Source of the DNA: Dehalococcoidia bacterium | Lineage (GTDB): Bacteria; Chloroflexota; Dehalococcoidia; JAENJB01 | Assembly (NCBI GenBank): GCA_016844565.1 | Contig: JAENJB010000024.1 | Location: 1-14,429, forward strand | Direction of reading: 5' to 3' | DNA length: 14,429 nucleotides | Shown here: positions 1 through 9,492 of the stretch, one piece after another | How the letters are laid out: the number at the start of each line of letters is the position of its first letter | How positions within the stretch are numbered: the first letter of the stretch is position 1 | Position numbers and translations under genes: made by a program | The notes under the pieces: model-generated | What the model was told of the DNA's origin: nothing | Database searches by the model: none | The model's input: the letters and a program-made list of their open reading frames with translations, nothing else

Positions 1-2524
<2,524 letters not shown>

Positions 2525-2532
2525 GCGAGCCG

Positions 2533-3642
2533 CTACTGGGATTGCTCGGCTTGCTTGTTGTCCTCGACCTTGGCCTGGGCTACCCTCTCGCGGAACTCCC
2601 TCAACCGGGGTAGGTCACTGAAGCCGGAGAGCAGCACTATGGCTCGCAAATCGCCGAGCCGGTCAATGGGGAAGTCGCCGCCTCTGACTTCGTGGCGGCC
2701 GATGGCCTCTTCGAGCATCTGCCTTGCCCTGGTGAAGCCCTCGATGTTTATCTCCGACCTTGGACCGACAAAGAGGAGCAGGCCCTTCTGGGCCTCTTTG
2801 GGTATGCAGCGGGCGGACAGAGCGCCGGCGGACAGTGCTTTCGCAGCTACAGTGTACAGGTTCACTGTAGGGTCCAGCATGTCGATGGAGTCCCGTTGAT
2901 GAAAAATGGCGCGCACCTTATCGCTAAAGTCCTTCGCTTTCGAGAAAGAGTAGCCGAGGACGGAGAGGCCCTGCCAGGAAGCCATGATGTCGCCGGCATC
3001 GACGACCTTGACTCCCACCTTGTCTTTCTTGGCCTCTCCCGCTCCCAGCAGGCTGAACACGGGGCGCAGCAACCACGAGTTCATATTGTAGTAGGCGTCC
3101 TCCATCGAGGCGGCTTGCCTCTTCCATATGTTGTTGTCGAAGACAAGGATGCCGTCGGCATGTTCCCGCAACTCGCTGATGCAGTCGACGGAGTTGGCGG
3201 CCATCAGGGCGCCTTCCTCGTCGCTGGGCAGCACGGCCAGCACGTAGACAGGCTCGCGGAAGTTGGCTTTGAGCTCCTTGACCAGGGTGGGCGCCCCGCC
3301 GGAGCCGGTGCCGCCGCCCGTTCCCACAATCACCATGAAGGCGTCAACGTACTCCCTCAGCCGTCGGTTTATGGCATCGAGCATGGTATTAAGCCCGCTC
3401 TTGGCCACCACGGCCCCTGTGGCGCGGGACATGCCCACGCCGTGTCCTCTAACTTCAGTCTGGCCGATCAGGATTCTCTCCTCGTGGGGAATGGTGCTCA
3501 AGCCGATCAAGTCGCTCCTGGCAGCGTTAATCGCCAGAGAAAAGGGGATAACCTTGCCGTACACCGTATGTTTGCTGAAGTTAGTGAACAGGTCGGCTAT
3601 TCTCCCTCCAGCTTGTCCCATTCCGATAAGCCCGACTCTCAT
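2533..3642 (-). CDS. FtsZ/CetZ-like tubulin-superfamily GTPase
   Basis: 369-residue GTPase of the tubulin/FtsZ superfamily. Visible are an N-terminal nucleotide-binding strand MRVGLIGMGQAGGRI (residues 1-15, closer to the CetZ/FtsZ-like form than to FtsZ's GVGGGG), the tubulin signature GTGGGTGSG (107-115), and a T7-like segment KVVDAGDI (212-219). In that segment the two acidic residues used for GTP hydrolysis across the polymer interface are present (D215, D218), but the Asn that normally precedes them is Val. No FtsZ C-terminal peptide for FtsA/ZipA binding is seen; the tail is a short charged stretch ending AEQSQ. It probably polymerises or binds nucleotide in the cytoplasm, but its cellular role is unknown. 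A strong AAAGGAG site (3649-3655) sits 6 nt before the ATG. It heads an apparent operon with valS. It is not the division FtsZ, since no ftsA or mur genes adjoin it. Confidence 0.88.
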   Translation of the reverse strand: MRVGLIGMGQAGGRIADLFTNFSKHTVYGKVIPFSLAINAARSDLIGLSTIPHEERILIGQTEVRGHGVGMSRATGAVVAKSGLNTMLDAINRRLREYVDAFMVIVGTGGGTGSGGAPTLVKELKANFREPVYVLAVLPSDEEGALMAANSVDCISELREHADGILVFDNNIWKRQAASMEDAYYNMNSWLLRPVFSLLGAGEAKKDKVGVKVVDAGDIMASWQGLSVLGYSFSKAKDFSDKVRAIFHQRDSIDMLDPTVNLYTVAAKALSAGALSARCIPKEAQKGLLLFVGPRSEINIEGFTRARQMLEEAIGRHEVRGGDFPIDRLGDLRAIVLLSGFSDLPRLREFRERVAQAKVEDNKQAEQSQ

Positions 3643-3679
3643 GCAGGTCTCCTTTCAGGTACTGGGTTTGTGACGTTAG

Positions 3680-3708
3680 AAGTTAACATTTCGCAGGGAC
3701 GGTGTCAA
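3680..3708 (-). promoter_or_regulatory. Sigma-70-type promoter for the GTPase-valS unit
   Basis: On the minus strand a perfect TTGACA (3703-3708) is followed after 17 nt by TAACTT (3680-3685), which is preceded by TG one base away (extended -10 form). The -10 match is weak (3 of 6). It lies about 38 nt upstream of the start codon and faces away from the promoter at 3751-3780. Confidence 0.5.
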
Positions 3709-3750
3709 ATTGGCTTGAACGACCTCTCATGCCCTTGATTTCTCTCTCCT

Positions 3751-3780
3751 TTGACAATCGAATGTACGCTTTGCTAGAGT
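3751..3780 (+). promoter_or_regulatory. Sigma-70-type promoter for the M24-family gene
   Basis: TTGACA (3751-3756), an 18-nt spacer and TAGAGT (3775-3780, 4 of 6 matches to TATAAT). It lies about 46 nt upstream of the start codon. The leader RNA would contain the repeat fragment at 3790-3809 and the AGGAGG ribosome-binding site. Confidence 0.5.
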
Positions 3781-3789
3781 AGGACTCAC

Positions 3790-3809
3790 CGCCTTCGCTC
3801 GCAATGACA
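3790..3809. repeat. Fragment of the GTCATTGCGAG dispersed repeat (copy A)
   Basis: CGCCTTCGCTCGCAATGACA contains the right-hand terminal arm CTCGCAATGAC (3798-3808) of the repeat found intact at 5503-5625, 7195-7287 and 11115-11336. Only one arm is present, so it is a remnant, lying between the predicted -10 and the ribosome-binding site of the next gene. Confidence 0.65.
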
Positions 3810-3826
3810 AATAATAGGAGGTGCGG

Positions 3827-5059
3827 ATGATGGAAAAGAACCTGCCCCCCATCGGCAGAAACCTGCCCCGGTTCTCCCTGGAGGAGAGGGACCGGAGGTG
3901 GGGGCGGCTCCGAGAGAAGATGGCCGCCGGCCAGATAGACTGCCTTCTTATCTGGAGCAGCAACGCCACCTATAACATGTCATCGGCCAACATGCGCTAC
4001 CTCACCCACACCGACTCCACCGGAGTGTGCCTCTTCCCCCGGGTGGGCGAGCCCGTCATCTACTCCGGCTACCTGCACGTCTATGTCTACCAGACTGTGA
4101 TGCAGGACTGGGTTAAGGACATCCGTCCCGTGCCGTCTCCGGAGAACATCATCCGCGAGATCAAGGAACGGGGGCTGGAGCGCGGGACAATCGGGGTGAT
4201 CGGCTTCGGGGGCTCGCTGGCGCGGTGGTACCCGGAGATCGTGCCCTATGGCGCCCATACGCGGTTGCTCAAGGGGCTGCCCGAGGCCAACTTCGTCAAT
4301 GCCTCCTGGGTGCTGGACGAACTGAGGATGATCAAGAGCGCGGAGGAGATAAAGAGGCTCGACGAGGCCGCCGTGCTGGCATACGCCATGTTCGAGGCCG
4401 TCGTGAAAGTGGCCCGGCCCGGGGTAAAGGAGTGCGAGGTCTGGGGCGCCATGTTGCATGCCTGCGTTGGCAACGGTGGCGAGGATACCATGATTATGCT
4501 GGACTCGGGTTCGCCCCCATTGCTTCACGGGAGGATGTCCCCCGCCACCAGCCGCCCGCTGAAGAAGGGCGACATGATTATCACCGAGTATCACTCCAAC
4601 TACGGCGGGTATACTATCGCCGTGGAGCACACCTTCTCTCTGGGCAAGCCGGCGAAGGAGTTCTTGGCGATGCACCGGGTTGCCGAGACGGCCTTCAGCC
4701 ACGGGGTGAGCAAGATGCGGCCCGGGGCGGTTTACGGTGACGTCATCGAGGCCTTCCGCTCTCCTGTCAGGGAGGCCGGCCTGGCCTATGTCGAGATCGG
4801 CATCTGCGGCCACGGCCTTTCCTCACCGGAGTTCCCCAGCACCGTCTTCGGAGGGGAGGGCGGCATCTGGCACGAACACGGCCTGGCGCAGATACCGGTC
4901 GTGAAGCTCCAGGAGAACATGGTCTTCGGTACCAACATGGACGTCCACAACCCGGCGTGGAACGCGAACACCGGCATCATGCTGGGCGACACCATACACG
5001 TTACGAGTGACGGTCCACGCCAGATGACGAAGATCCCGGTCGAGATGACGGTTATCTAA
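3827..5059 (+). CDS. Creatinase-like M24 (pita-bread) protein without metal ligands
   Basis: 410 residues, the length of creatinase and of aminopeptidase-P-type proteins. An N-terminal creatinase/prolidase domain (about 1-165) is followed by the M24 domain (about 170-410). The active-site His is kept (H234 in LLHGR; H329 in GHGLSSPEF). The five dinuclear-metal ligands of M24 peptidases appear replaced: first Asp by E254, second Asp by A265 (GGYTIAVEHTF), first Glu by N370 (GTNMDV), last Glu by G387 (MLGDT). A265 followed by E267 resembles the GYYTALERT of metal-free creatinase. It may therefore cleave a C-N bond without metal rather than peptides; the substrate is unknown. AGGAGG (3816-3821) is 5 nt from ATG 3827 and 8 nt from ATG 3830, so either could be the start; the GTG at 3821 overlaps the ribosome-binding site and is unlikely. 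First gene of the accessory cluster. Confidence 0.85.
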   Translation: MMEKNLPPIGRNLPRFSLEERDRRWGRLREKMAAGQIDCLLIWSSNATYNMSSANMRYLTHTDSTGVCLFPRVGEPVIYSGYLHVYVYQTVMQDWVKDIRPVPSPENIIREIKERGLERGTIGVIGFGGSLARWYPEIVPYGAHTRLLKGLPEANFVNASWVLDELRMIKSAEEIKRLDEAAVLAYAMFEAVVKVARPGVKECEVWGAMLHACVGNGGEDTMIMLDSGSPPLLHGRMSPATSRPLKKGDMIITEYHSNYGGYTIAVEHTFSLGKPAKEFLAMHRVAETAFSHGVSKMRPGAVYGDVIEAFRSPVREAGLAYVEIGICGHGLSSPEFPSTVFGGEGGIWHEHGLAQIPVVKLQENMVFGTNMDVHNPAWNANTGIMLGDTIHVTSDGPRQMTKIPVEMTVI

Positions 5060-5070
5060 GCCGCCGGCAT

Positions 5071-5099
5071 GTCACAATCATCTTCGCTTGTGGTAGAAT
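5071..5099 (+). promoter_or_regulatory. Possible extended -10 promoter before the CMD-like gene
   Basis: GTCACA (5071-5076, 4 of 6 matches to TTGACA), a 17-nt spacer, then TGG-TAGAAT, an extended -10 with TAGAAT at 5094-5099. It lies about 80 nt before the start at 5179. No terminator is visible after the preceding gene, so read-through is also possible. Confidence 0.4.
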
Positions 5100-5178
5100 C
5101 CGGACGGGACATCGTCTGCAATTCAGGCCTATGTTAGTGCCCTTTTCGGGTGCAATATATTTTGAGGAGGGGGTGACC

Positions 5179-5478
5179 ATGCCAGAACATCCGTTGAAGC
5201 CCATCGAGAACCTCGACCCGCAGCTTTTCAACCTGGTCCAGCAGACGCGGCAGCTCGTCTTCAGCGACGGGGCATTGCCCAGGAAGTTCAAGTTTCTCAT
5301 TGCCATGGCCTTCGATGCGGCCCACGGGAAAATCGAGGGCACTAAATCGCTGGCCACCAGCGCTATGGAAGCCGGGGCCACAAAGCAGGAAATCGCCGAG
5401 GTGTTGAGGGTGGCCAGTTACTCCGCCGGAGTCGGGGCGCTTCACACGGCCGCAAGGGCCCTGAAAGAGCTGTCGTAG
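5179..5478 (+). CDS. Carboxymuconolactone decarboxylase/AhpD-fold protein lacking Cys
   Basis: Small all-helical protein of 99 residues, starting MPEHPLKPIENLDPQ. The pattern ALPRKFKFLIAMAFDAAHGK, SAMEAGATKQEIAEVLRVA and a closing ALHTAARALKEL matches the CMD/AhpD-like fold. At the positions where AhpD and related CMD proteins carry the CxxC...H redox/acid-base residues there are none: the protein has no cysteine, and the His that precedes the A-x3-G helix is Leu. It is probably not a peroxiredoxin-type reductase; it may be an isomerase or decarboxylase, or a structural or binding subunit. AGGAGG (5165-5170) is 8 nt from ATG 5179, so that start is preferred over the in-frame ATG at 5131. It lies 119 nt after the M24 gene and is followed by a repeat. 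The fold is fairly sure, the function is not. Confidence 0.78.
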   Translation: MPEHPLKPIENLDPQLFNLVQQTRQLVFSDGALPRKFKFLIAMAFDAAHGKIEGTKSLATSAMEAGATKQEIAEVLRVASYSAGVGALHTAARALKELS

Positions 5479-5502
5479 CGCATACACGTCCTGCGCAAGG
5501 GC

Positions 5503-5625
5503 GTCATTGCGAGCCCTTCGACAGGCTCAGGATAAACTCCGCGAAGCAATCTCCGGGCCCGTATGACCCAGAGCCGTGTTAGATTGCTTCGGCCTCCTTC
5601 CTGGGAAGGATGGCCTCGCAATGAC
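5503..5625. repeat. Dispersed double-inverted repeat, copy B
   Basis: 123-nt element with perfect 11-nt ends GTCATTGCGAG (5503-5513) and CTCGCAATGAC (5615-5625), and a second, inner inverted pair GAAGCAATCT (5543-5552) / AGATTGCTTC (5581-5590). The left 49 nt (5503-5551) are identical to 11115-11163. It fills most of the gap between the CMD-like gene and the flavoprotein gene. No coding potential; it looks like a MITE or REP-like element. Confidence 0.85.
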
Positions 5626-5663
5626 TGGTTGGCTGACAGGGCAACAGTAGAGGAGGACAAGGC

Positions 5664-7064
5664 ATGATTACTGAGAAGAAGTTCGACGTGGTTGTGGTGG
5701 GCGCCGGGATGGCCGGGCTGGCGGCCGCCATTGAGGCGGCCGCGGGCGGAGTCAGGGTGGCCCTGCTGGACAAGCTGGCGCCGCCGGGCGGCCCGGGAGC
5801 GAGCGTCCCACCTGAGGGCATCGGCAACGAGACCAGCCGGGCCGGTGGGGGAGGATTGGCCAGGACTTCCCTCGAGGCGTCCGTCGAGGAGCTGCTCGGC
5901 CGGCATGTGGCCAAGGGCTGGGGCAGGATTGATCCGACATTGATCAGGGTCTACCTGGAGAACCTCATTGAGGACAGCAAGTGGCTGAGAGAAAGCGTCG
6001 GGCTGCCCTACGCCGGCGGACGGGCAAAGGGCAAGGGGGCCGGCGTCTTTTTTTTCCTGCACGGGGTTGCGGTACAGAGAGGCGTCGAGGTCATCCTCGG
6101 GGCCAAAGTGTTGAGACTGCTGACCGATGAGGTGGGAAGGGTCACGGGAGTCAGAGCAAAGGCTGGCGACAGGGTCATAGACTTCAAGGCCGGGGCCGTG
6201 GTTCTGGCCACGGGCGGCTTCGAAGGAAACCAGGAGATGGTGCTCAAGTACGCGGGGCCTGTAATGACCTACGGGACCGTAGTTACCGGCTGCCCGACCA
6301 ACACCGGGGACGGCCACCGGATGGCCTCGGAGATAGGGGCGCAACTGATAAACCTCAGCGTGTGCCATGCCCGCCCCACGGACACCGTTTCCGGCCAGGA
6401 CCCCACGCGGCCGATGGAGAACATCTATCCCATGGGCATTTTCATCAACCGGGACTGCCAGAGGTTTGTGGATGAAGGAACGGCTGACAGCGATACCATC
6501 GGCAACGCCATCGCCCACCAGCCGGGGAGCGAGTCAGCCCTGATTTTCGACGAGAAGGCGAGGGCCAAGCACCCCGAGGAATACGAGAAATACCCCGCGA
6601 GAGAAAAGGTCATACATAAGGCCGCTACCATCGAGGAGTTGGCGCTCAAGATAAAGATGTCTCCGGAGAAGCTGAAGAAGTTTATCGTGGAGTTTAATGC
6701 CGCGGTGAAGGAGGGCAAAGCTCTGGGCCTCCCTCTGCCGAAGACGGAGCAGGCGTATCGGATTGATACTGCTCCCTTCTACGCCATTCATCCGCTGATA
6801 ACAGGCCTCGACCACCCGCTGGGCGGCCTGAAGATAAACACCCGGGCTCAGGTGCTGGACCGGGAGAGTAACCCCATCCCGGGGCTCTACGCCGCCGGCT
6901 CCCTGGTGAACTGGGCCTTCGGCCGACCCTATACCGTGGCGGGGGTCACCAGCTACACCGGCACGTACCACGCCGGGGAGTCCGGGGGCTTACCTATGGC
7001 CCTGGTTTTCGGTCGCATCGCGGGCAGGGGAGCGGCCCAGGAGGCGCTGAAGGCCCGGGGTTGA
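5664..7064 (+). CDS. TcuA/fumarate-reductase-like FAD oxidoreductase
   Basis: 466-residue soluble flavoprotein of the FAD_binding_2 family (fumarate reductase, tricarballylate dehydrogenase TcuA, 3-ketosteroid dehydrogenase). The FAD Rossmann motif is DVVVVGAGMAGLAAA (G13, G15, G18) with an acidic D36 closing the second strand. Next come the VLATGG strand (181-185), the cap-domain motif INRDCQRFVDEG with R267 near the substrate site, and the C-terminal FAD motif GLYAAG followed by ALVFGRIAG. Length and the RFVDEG region fit TcuA-type proteins best. It is expected to take or give a hydride across a C-C single/double bond of a carboxylate or ketone; the real substrate is unknown. AGGAGG (5651-5656) is 7 nt before the ATG. 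There is no signal peptide or heme-binding CxxCH, so it is cytoplasmic and must pass electrons to a partner, possibly the reductase downstream. Confidence 0.85.
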   Translation: MITEKKFDVVVVGAGMAGLAAAIEAAAGGVRVALLDKLAPPGGPGASVPPEGIGNETSRAGGGGLARTSLEASVEELLGRHVAKGWGRIDPTLIRVYLENLIEDSKWLRESVGLPYAGGRAKGKGAGVFFFLHGVAVQRGVEVILGAKVLRLLTDEVGRVTGVRAKAGDRVIDFKAGAVVLATGGFEGNQEMVLKYAGPVMTYGTVVTGCPTNTGDGHRMASEIGAQLINLSVCHARPTDTVSGQDPTRPMENIYPMGIFINRDCQRFVDEGTADSDTIGNAIAHQPGSESALIFDEKARAKHPEEYEKYPAREKVIHKAATIEELALKIKMSPEKLKKFIVEFNAAVKEGKALGLPLPKTEQAYRIDTAPFYAIHPLITGLDHPLGGLKINTRAQVLDRESNPIPGLYAAGSLVNWAFGRPYTVAGVTSYTGTYHAGESGGLPMALVFGRIAGRGAAQEALKARG

Positions 7065-7194
7065 TTTCCCTTCCCTTTCACCTTTCCCGATTGCATTGGG
7101 ACTCCCACCGAGGGAGAGGAGATTTCTGTGAGAATCTGCCATTCTGGCTTGCAGCAGGCACCACGAAATATGAAAATGTCCTTCGGTGCAACCT

Positions 7195-7287
7195 GTCATT
7201 GCGAGCCCGCCGAAGGCGAGGCGTGGCAATCTCATGGCATCGCTTGTGAGATTGCTTCGGCCTGCTGCTGCATGGCCTCGCAATGAC
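7195..7287. repeat. Dispersed double-inverted repeat, copy C
   Basis: 93-nt element with the same 11-nt ends (GTCATTGCGAG 7195-7205, CTCGCAATGAC 7277-7287) and an inner pair GCAATCTCA (7226-7234) / TGAGATTGC (7247-7255). It occupies the middle of the 285-nt gap between the flavoprotein and the FMN/FAD reductase. The rest of that gap shows no other gene. Confidence 0.85.
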
Positions 7288-7349
7288 GGATACGGGATGG
7301 AGGGGCCGAGATGGTATTTTCGAGGTAATGAAGGAGGCATCGCCGGAAT

Positions 7350-9272
7350 ATGAGCCAGAATCCTGAGTTCAATAAGCTGTTTGAGCCTTTTGAGTTTGCC
7401 GGGCTGAAGCTGAAGAACCGCTTCGTCATGGCGCCCCTGTCCACCGGCTTCGCCTCTGACGAGGGCTATGTCACCCCCAGGTTCATGGACTACTGGGAGG
7501 AAAGGGCCAGGGGCGGCATGGGTCTGATGGTGGCCGGATACGCGGTCATCGACTCTCCCATAGGCAGGGCCTCGGGACAGGTCCTCGTGGTGGACGACGA
7601 CAAGTTCATCCCCGGCCTGAGGACGGTGGCCGAGATGGCCCACAAACACGGCGCCGTCACGGCGCTGCAGATCTTCCATGCTGGCGCCTGGATGCAGAAG
7701 TCCGACACCGGGATTCAGCCGGTGGCCCCCTCGCCGGTGGTCGTTCGCACCGACATGCCCAGGGAGCTGGCCGTCGCCGAGATACACGAGATCGTGGGGC
7801 GCTTTGGCAAAGCTGGTGGGAGGGCCAAGCGAGCCGGATTCGATGCCGTTGAGATACACAGCGCCACCGCCAACCTCATCGATGAGTTCCTCTCACCGGC
7901 TTACAACAAGCGGACCGACGAGTATGGAGGAGACGCGAGGAACAGGGCCAGATTCCTGCTTGAGATAATAGCCGCCGTGCGCGAGGCGGTTGGCCCGGGG
8001 TTCCCCGTGTGGGCCAGGATAAACGCGGAGGAGTACGGCCTGCCCGGGGGCATCACCCTTGAGGATGCGAAGGGGACGGCCAGGATGCTCGAAGAAGCCG
8101 GGTGCTGCGCGGTCAGCATAACGGCTTTTGGAAAGGGGTCGCCCTTTACCATGATGACCGAGCCTGCCGGCAGTCATGTGCACTTCGCCGAAGGCATAAA
8201 GAAGGCGGTCAAGGTCCCGGTGATGGTTGCGGGGCGGATGACCCCCGAGGCTGGCGAGAGGGCGTTGCGGGAGGGCAAGACCGACCTGGTGGTGATGGGC
8301 AGGGCTTCCTTTGCCGAGCCGGAGATCCCCAACAAGGTAGCTTCGGGAAGGCTTGACGACATCAGGCCATGCATAACGTGCGGCGGGTGCAGCGGGCGGT
8401 CGATGCACGGCATAGAGACGCAGTGCTCCGTCAACGCCGCGCTCAGCCGGGAGCGGGAATACCGGATAGAGCCTGCTCCGAAGAAAAAGAGGGTCCTGGT
8501 GATTGGCGGCGGCCCGGCCGGGATGGAAGCCGCCAGGGTGGCCGCGCTCAGAGGCCATGAAGTGACCCTGTATGAGAAGAAGAACAAGTTGGGCGGACAG
8601 CTCGACCTGGCCACCATACCGCCCCACAAGGACAATCTCCAGGCGCTGGCGCCCTATCTCTCCAACCAGTTAACCAAGGCGGGAGCCAGGGTTCAACTGG
8701 GGAAAGAAGTCACCACCGGCATGATTGAACAGACGAAACCCGATGCGGTGGTGCTGGCCGCCGGTATAACGCCTTCCCGTCCGGGCATCCCGGGCATACA
8801 GGGCAAGAATGTCGCCGGCGTGGGGGATGTTCTTACGGGCAAAGCGCAGGTTGGCGACCGGGTGGCGGTCATCGGGGGAGGAATGGTCGCCCTGGAGACC
8901 GCCGAGTTCCTGGTAGCCAGGGGCAAGAAGGTGGTCATGGTAGAGGAGCTTCCGGCGATGGCGCCGAAGATGATCCCTACTGCCAGAGAACCGCTCTTAA
9001 GGCGGCTCGCGAAGGCCGGTGTGGAGATGCTGACGTCGACGAAGTGTACCGGGGTAACCGAGAAGGGCCTGGCGATTCAGGACAAAGAGGGCCGCCAACG
9101 GACTATCGAGGCGGACACCATCGTGGTGGCCGCCGGGGCCAGGCCGGAGCAGACGCTGTTGCAGGGGTTGAAAGATCGGGTGCCCGAGGTCCACCTCGCA
9201 GGCGATTGCCAGGAGCCCCGGGATATCTGGGCCGCCATCCACGACGGCGCGAGGGTGGGGCACGCGTTGTAG
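7350..9272 (+). CDS. OYE-type FMN/[4Fe-4S]/FAD reductase (dienoyl-CoA reductase group)
   Basis: 640 residues, the size of 2,4-dienoyl-CoA reductase (FadH) and trimethylamine dehydrogenase. The N-terminal FMN TIM barrel (about 1-335) carries KLKNRFVMAPLSTG and FLSPAYNKRTDEYGG. The Fe-S cluster cysteines are C341, C344, C347 and C359. The C-terminal FAD/NAD(P)H part has VLVIGGGPAGMEAA (G386) and VAVIGGGMVALETAEF (about 507-522, the pyridine-nucleotide site). Electrons should run NAD(P)H-FAD-FeS-FMN-substrate. Unusually, the HSxHGYL active-site segment reads HSATANL (170-176), so N175 replaces the proton-donating Tyr, and the loop after the sixth strand (about 255-266, VSITAFGKGSPF) has no His. 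Double-bond reduction by the standard route is therefore doubtful. AAGGAGG (7331-7337) lies 12 nt before the ATG, a long spacing. Last gene of the accessory cluster. Confidence 0.9.
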   Translation: MSQNPEFNKLFEPFEFAGLKLKNRFVMAPLSTGFASDEGYVTPRFMDYWEERARGGMGLMVAGYAVIDSPIGRASGQVLVVDDDKFIPGLRTVAEMAHKHGAVTALQIFHAGAWMQKSDTGIQPVAPSPVVVRTDMPRELAVAEIHEIVGRFGKAGGRAKRAGFDAVEIHSATANLIDEFLSPAYNKRTDEYGGDARNRARFLLEIIAAVREAVGPGFPVWARINAEEYGLPGGITLEDAKGTARMLEEAGCCAVSITAFGKGSPFTMMTEPAGSHVHFAEGIKKAVKVPVMVAGRMTPEAGERALREGKTDLVVMGRASFAEPEIPNKVASGRLDDIRPCITCGGCSGRSMHGIETQCSVNAALSREREYRIEPAPKKKRVLVIGGGPAGMEAARVAALRGHEVTLYEKKNKLGGQLDLATIPPHKDNLQALAPYLSNQLTKAGARVQLGKEVTTGMIEQTKPDAVVLAAGITPSRPGIPGIQGKNVAGVGDVLTGKAQVGDRVAVIGGGMVALETAEFLVARGKKVVMVEELPAMAPKMIPTAREPLLRRLAKAGVEMLTSTKCTGVTEKGLAIQDKEGRQRTIEADTIVVAAGARPEQTLLQGLKDRVPEVHLAGDCQEPRDIWAAIHDGARVGHAL

Positions 9273-9333
9273 GTTCCAGGTCATCCCCGCCCCGATTTCA
9301 TCGGGACGAAACCCAACGTCAGCTATTCGAATT

Positions 9334-9360
9334 GGTGGGTTGCGTTCCGCTTCACCCACC
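9334..9360. repeat. Intergenic hairpin GGTGGGT...ACCCACC
   Basis: 7-bp perfect stem GGTGGGT (9334-9340) / ACCCACC (9354-9360) with an inner GCG-TTC-CGC stem (9342-9350). It resembles a short cruciform-type repeat, not a U-tract terminator. A smaller hairpin CCCGAT-TTC-ATCGGG (9291-9305) lies upstream. Either could help end the transcript of the preceding gene. The 220-nt gap holds no other gene. Confidence 0.55.
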
Positions 9361-9444
9361 TTATACTGCCGTGTTTCCTCATACTCAATAAGGCCGGCCC
9401 CTACCCATTTAACCTCGAATTAACTTCCCCGCAATAAGCTCGAA

Positions 9445-9475
9445 ACATTCAGGCGGTAACATGGGTACATTCAGG
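9445..9475 (+). promoter_or_regulatory. Pair of direct repeats ACATTCAGG upstream of amt1
   Basis: ACATTCAGG occurs at 9445-9453 and again at 9467-9475, a 22-nt period close to two helical turns, with GGTAACATGGGTAC between them. The second copy ends 5 nt before the amt1 ribosome-binding site. The arrangement suits a two-site operator, but the binding protein is unknown and the pair could be chance. Confidence 0.3.
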
Positions 9476-9492
9476 AACTCAGGAGGTGACCC

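Noticed and set aside
2692..3738. 348-codon open frame on the plus strand opposite the FtsZ/CetZ-like gene
   Set aside because: Shadow of the GTPase gene; no coherent domain.
5442..6518. 358-codon open frame on the minus strand across repeat B and the flavoprotein gene
   Set aside because: Runs antisense to a well-supported flavoprotein and through a repeat; no family motif or ribosome-binding site.
5503..7287. Repeat copies as a CRISPR array
   Set aside because: The copies are far apart, palindromic and irregularly spaced, with genes between them and no cas genes.
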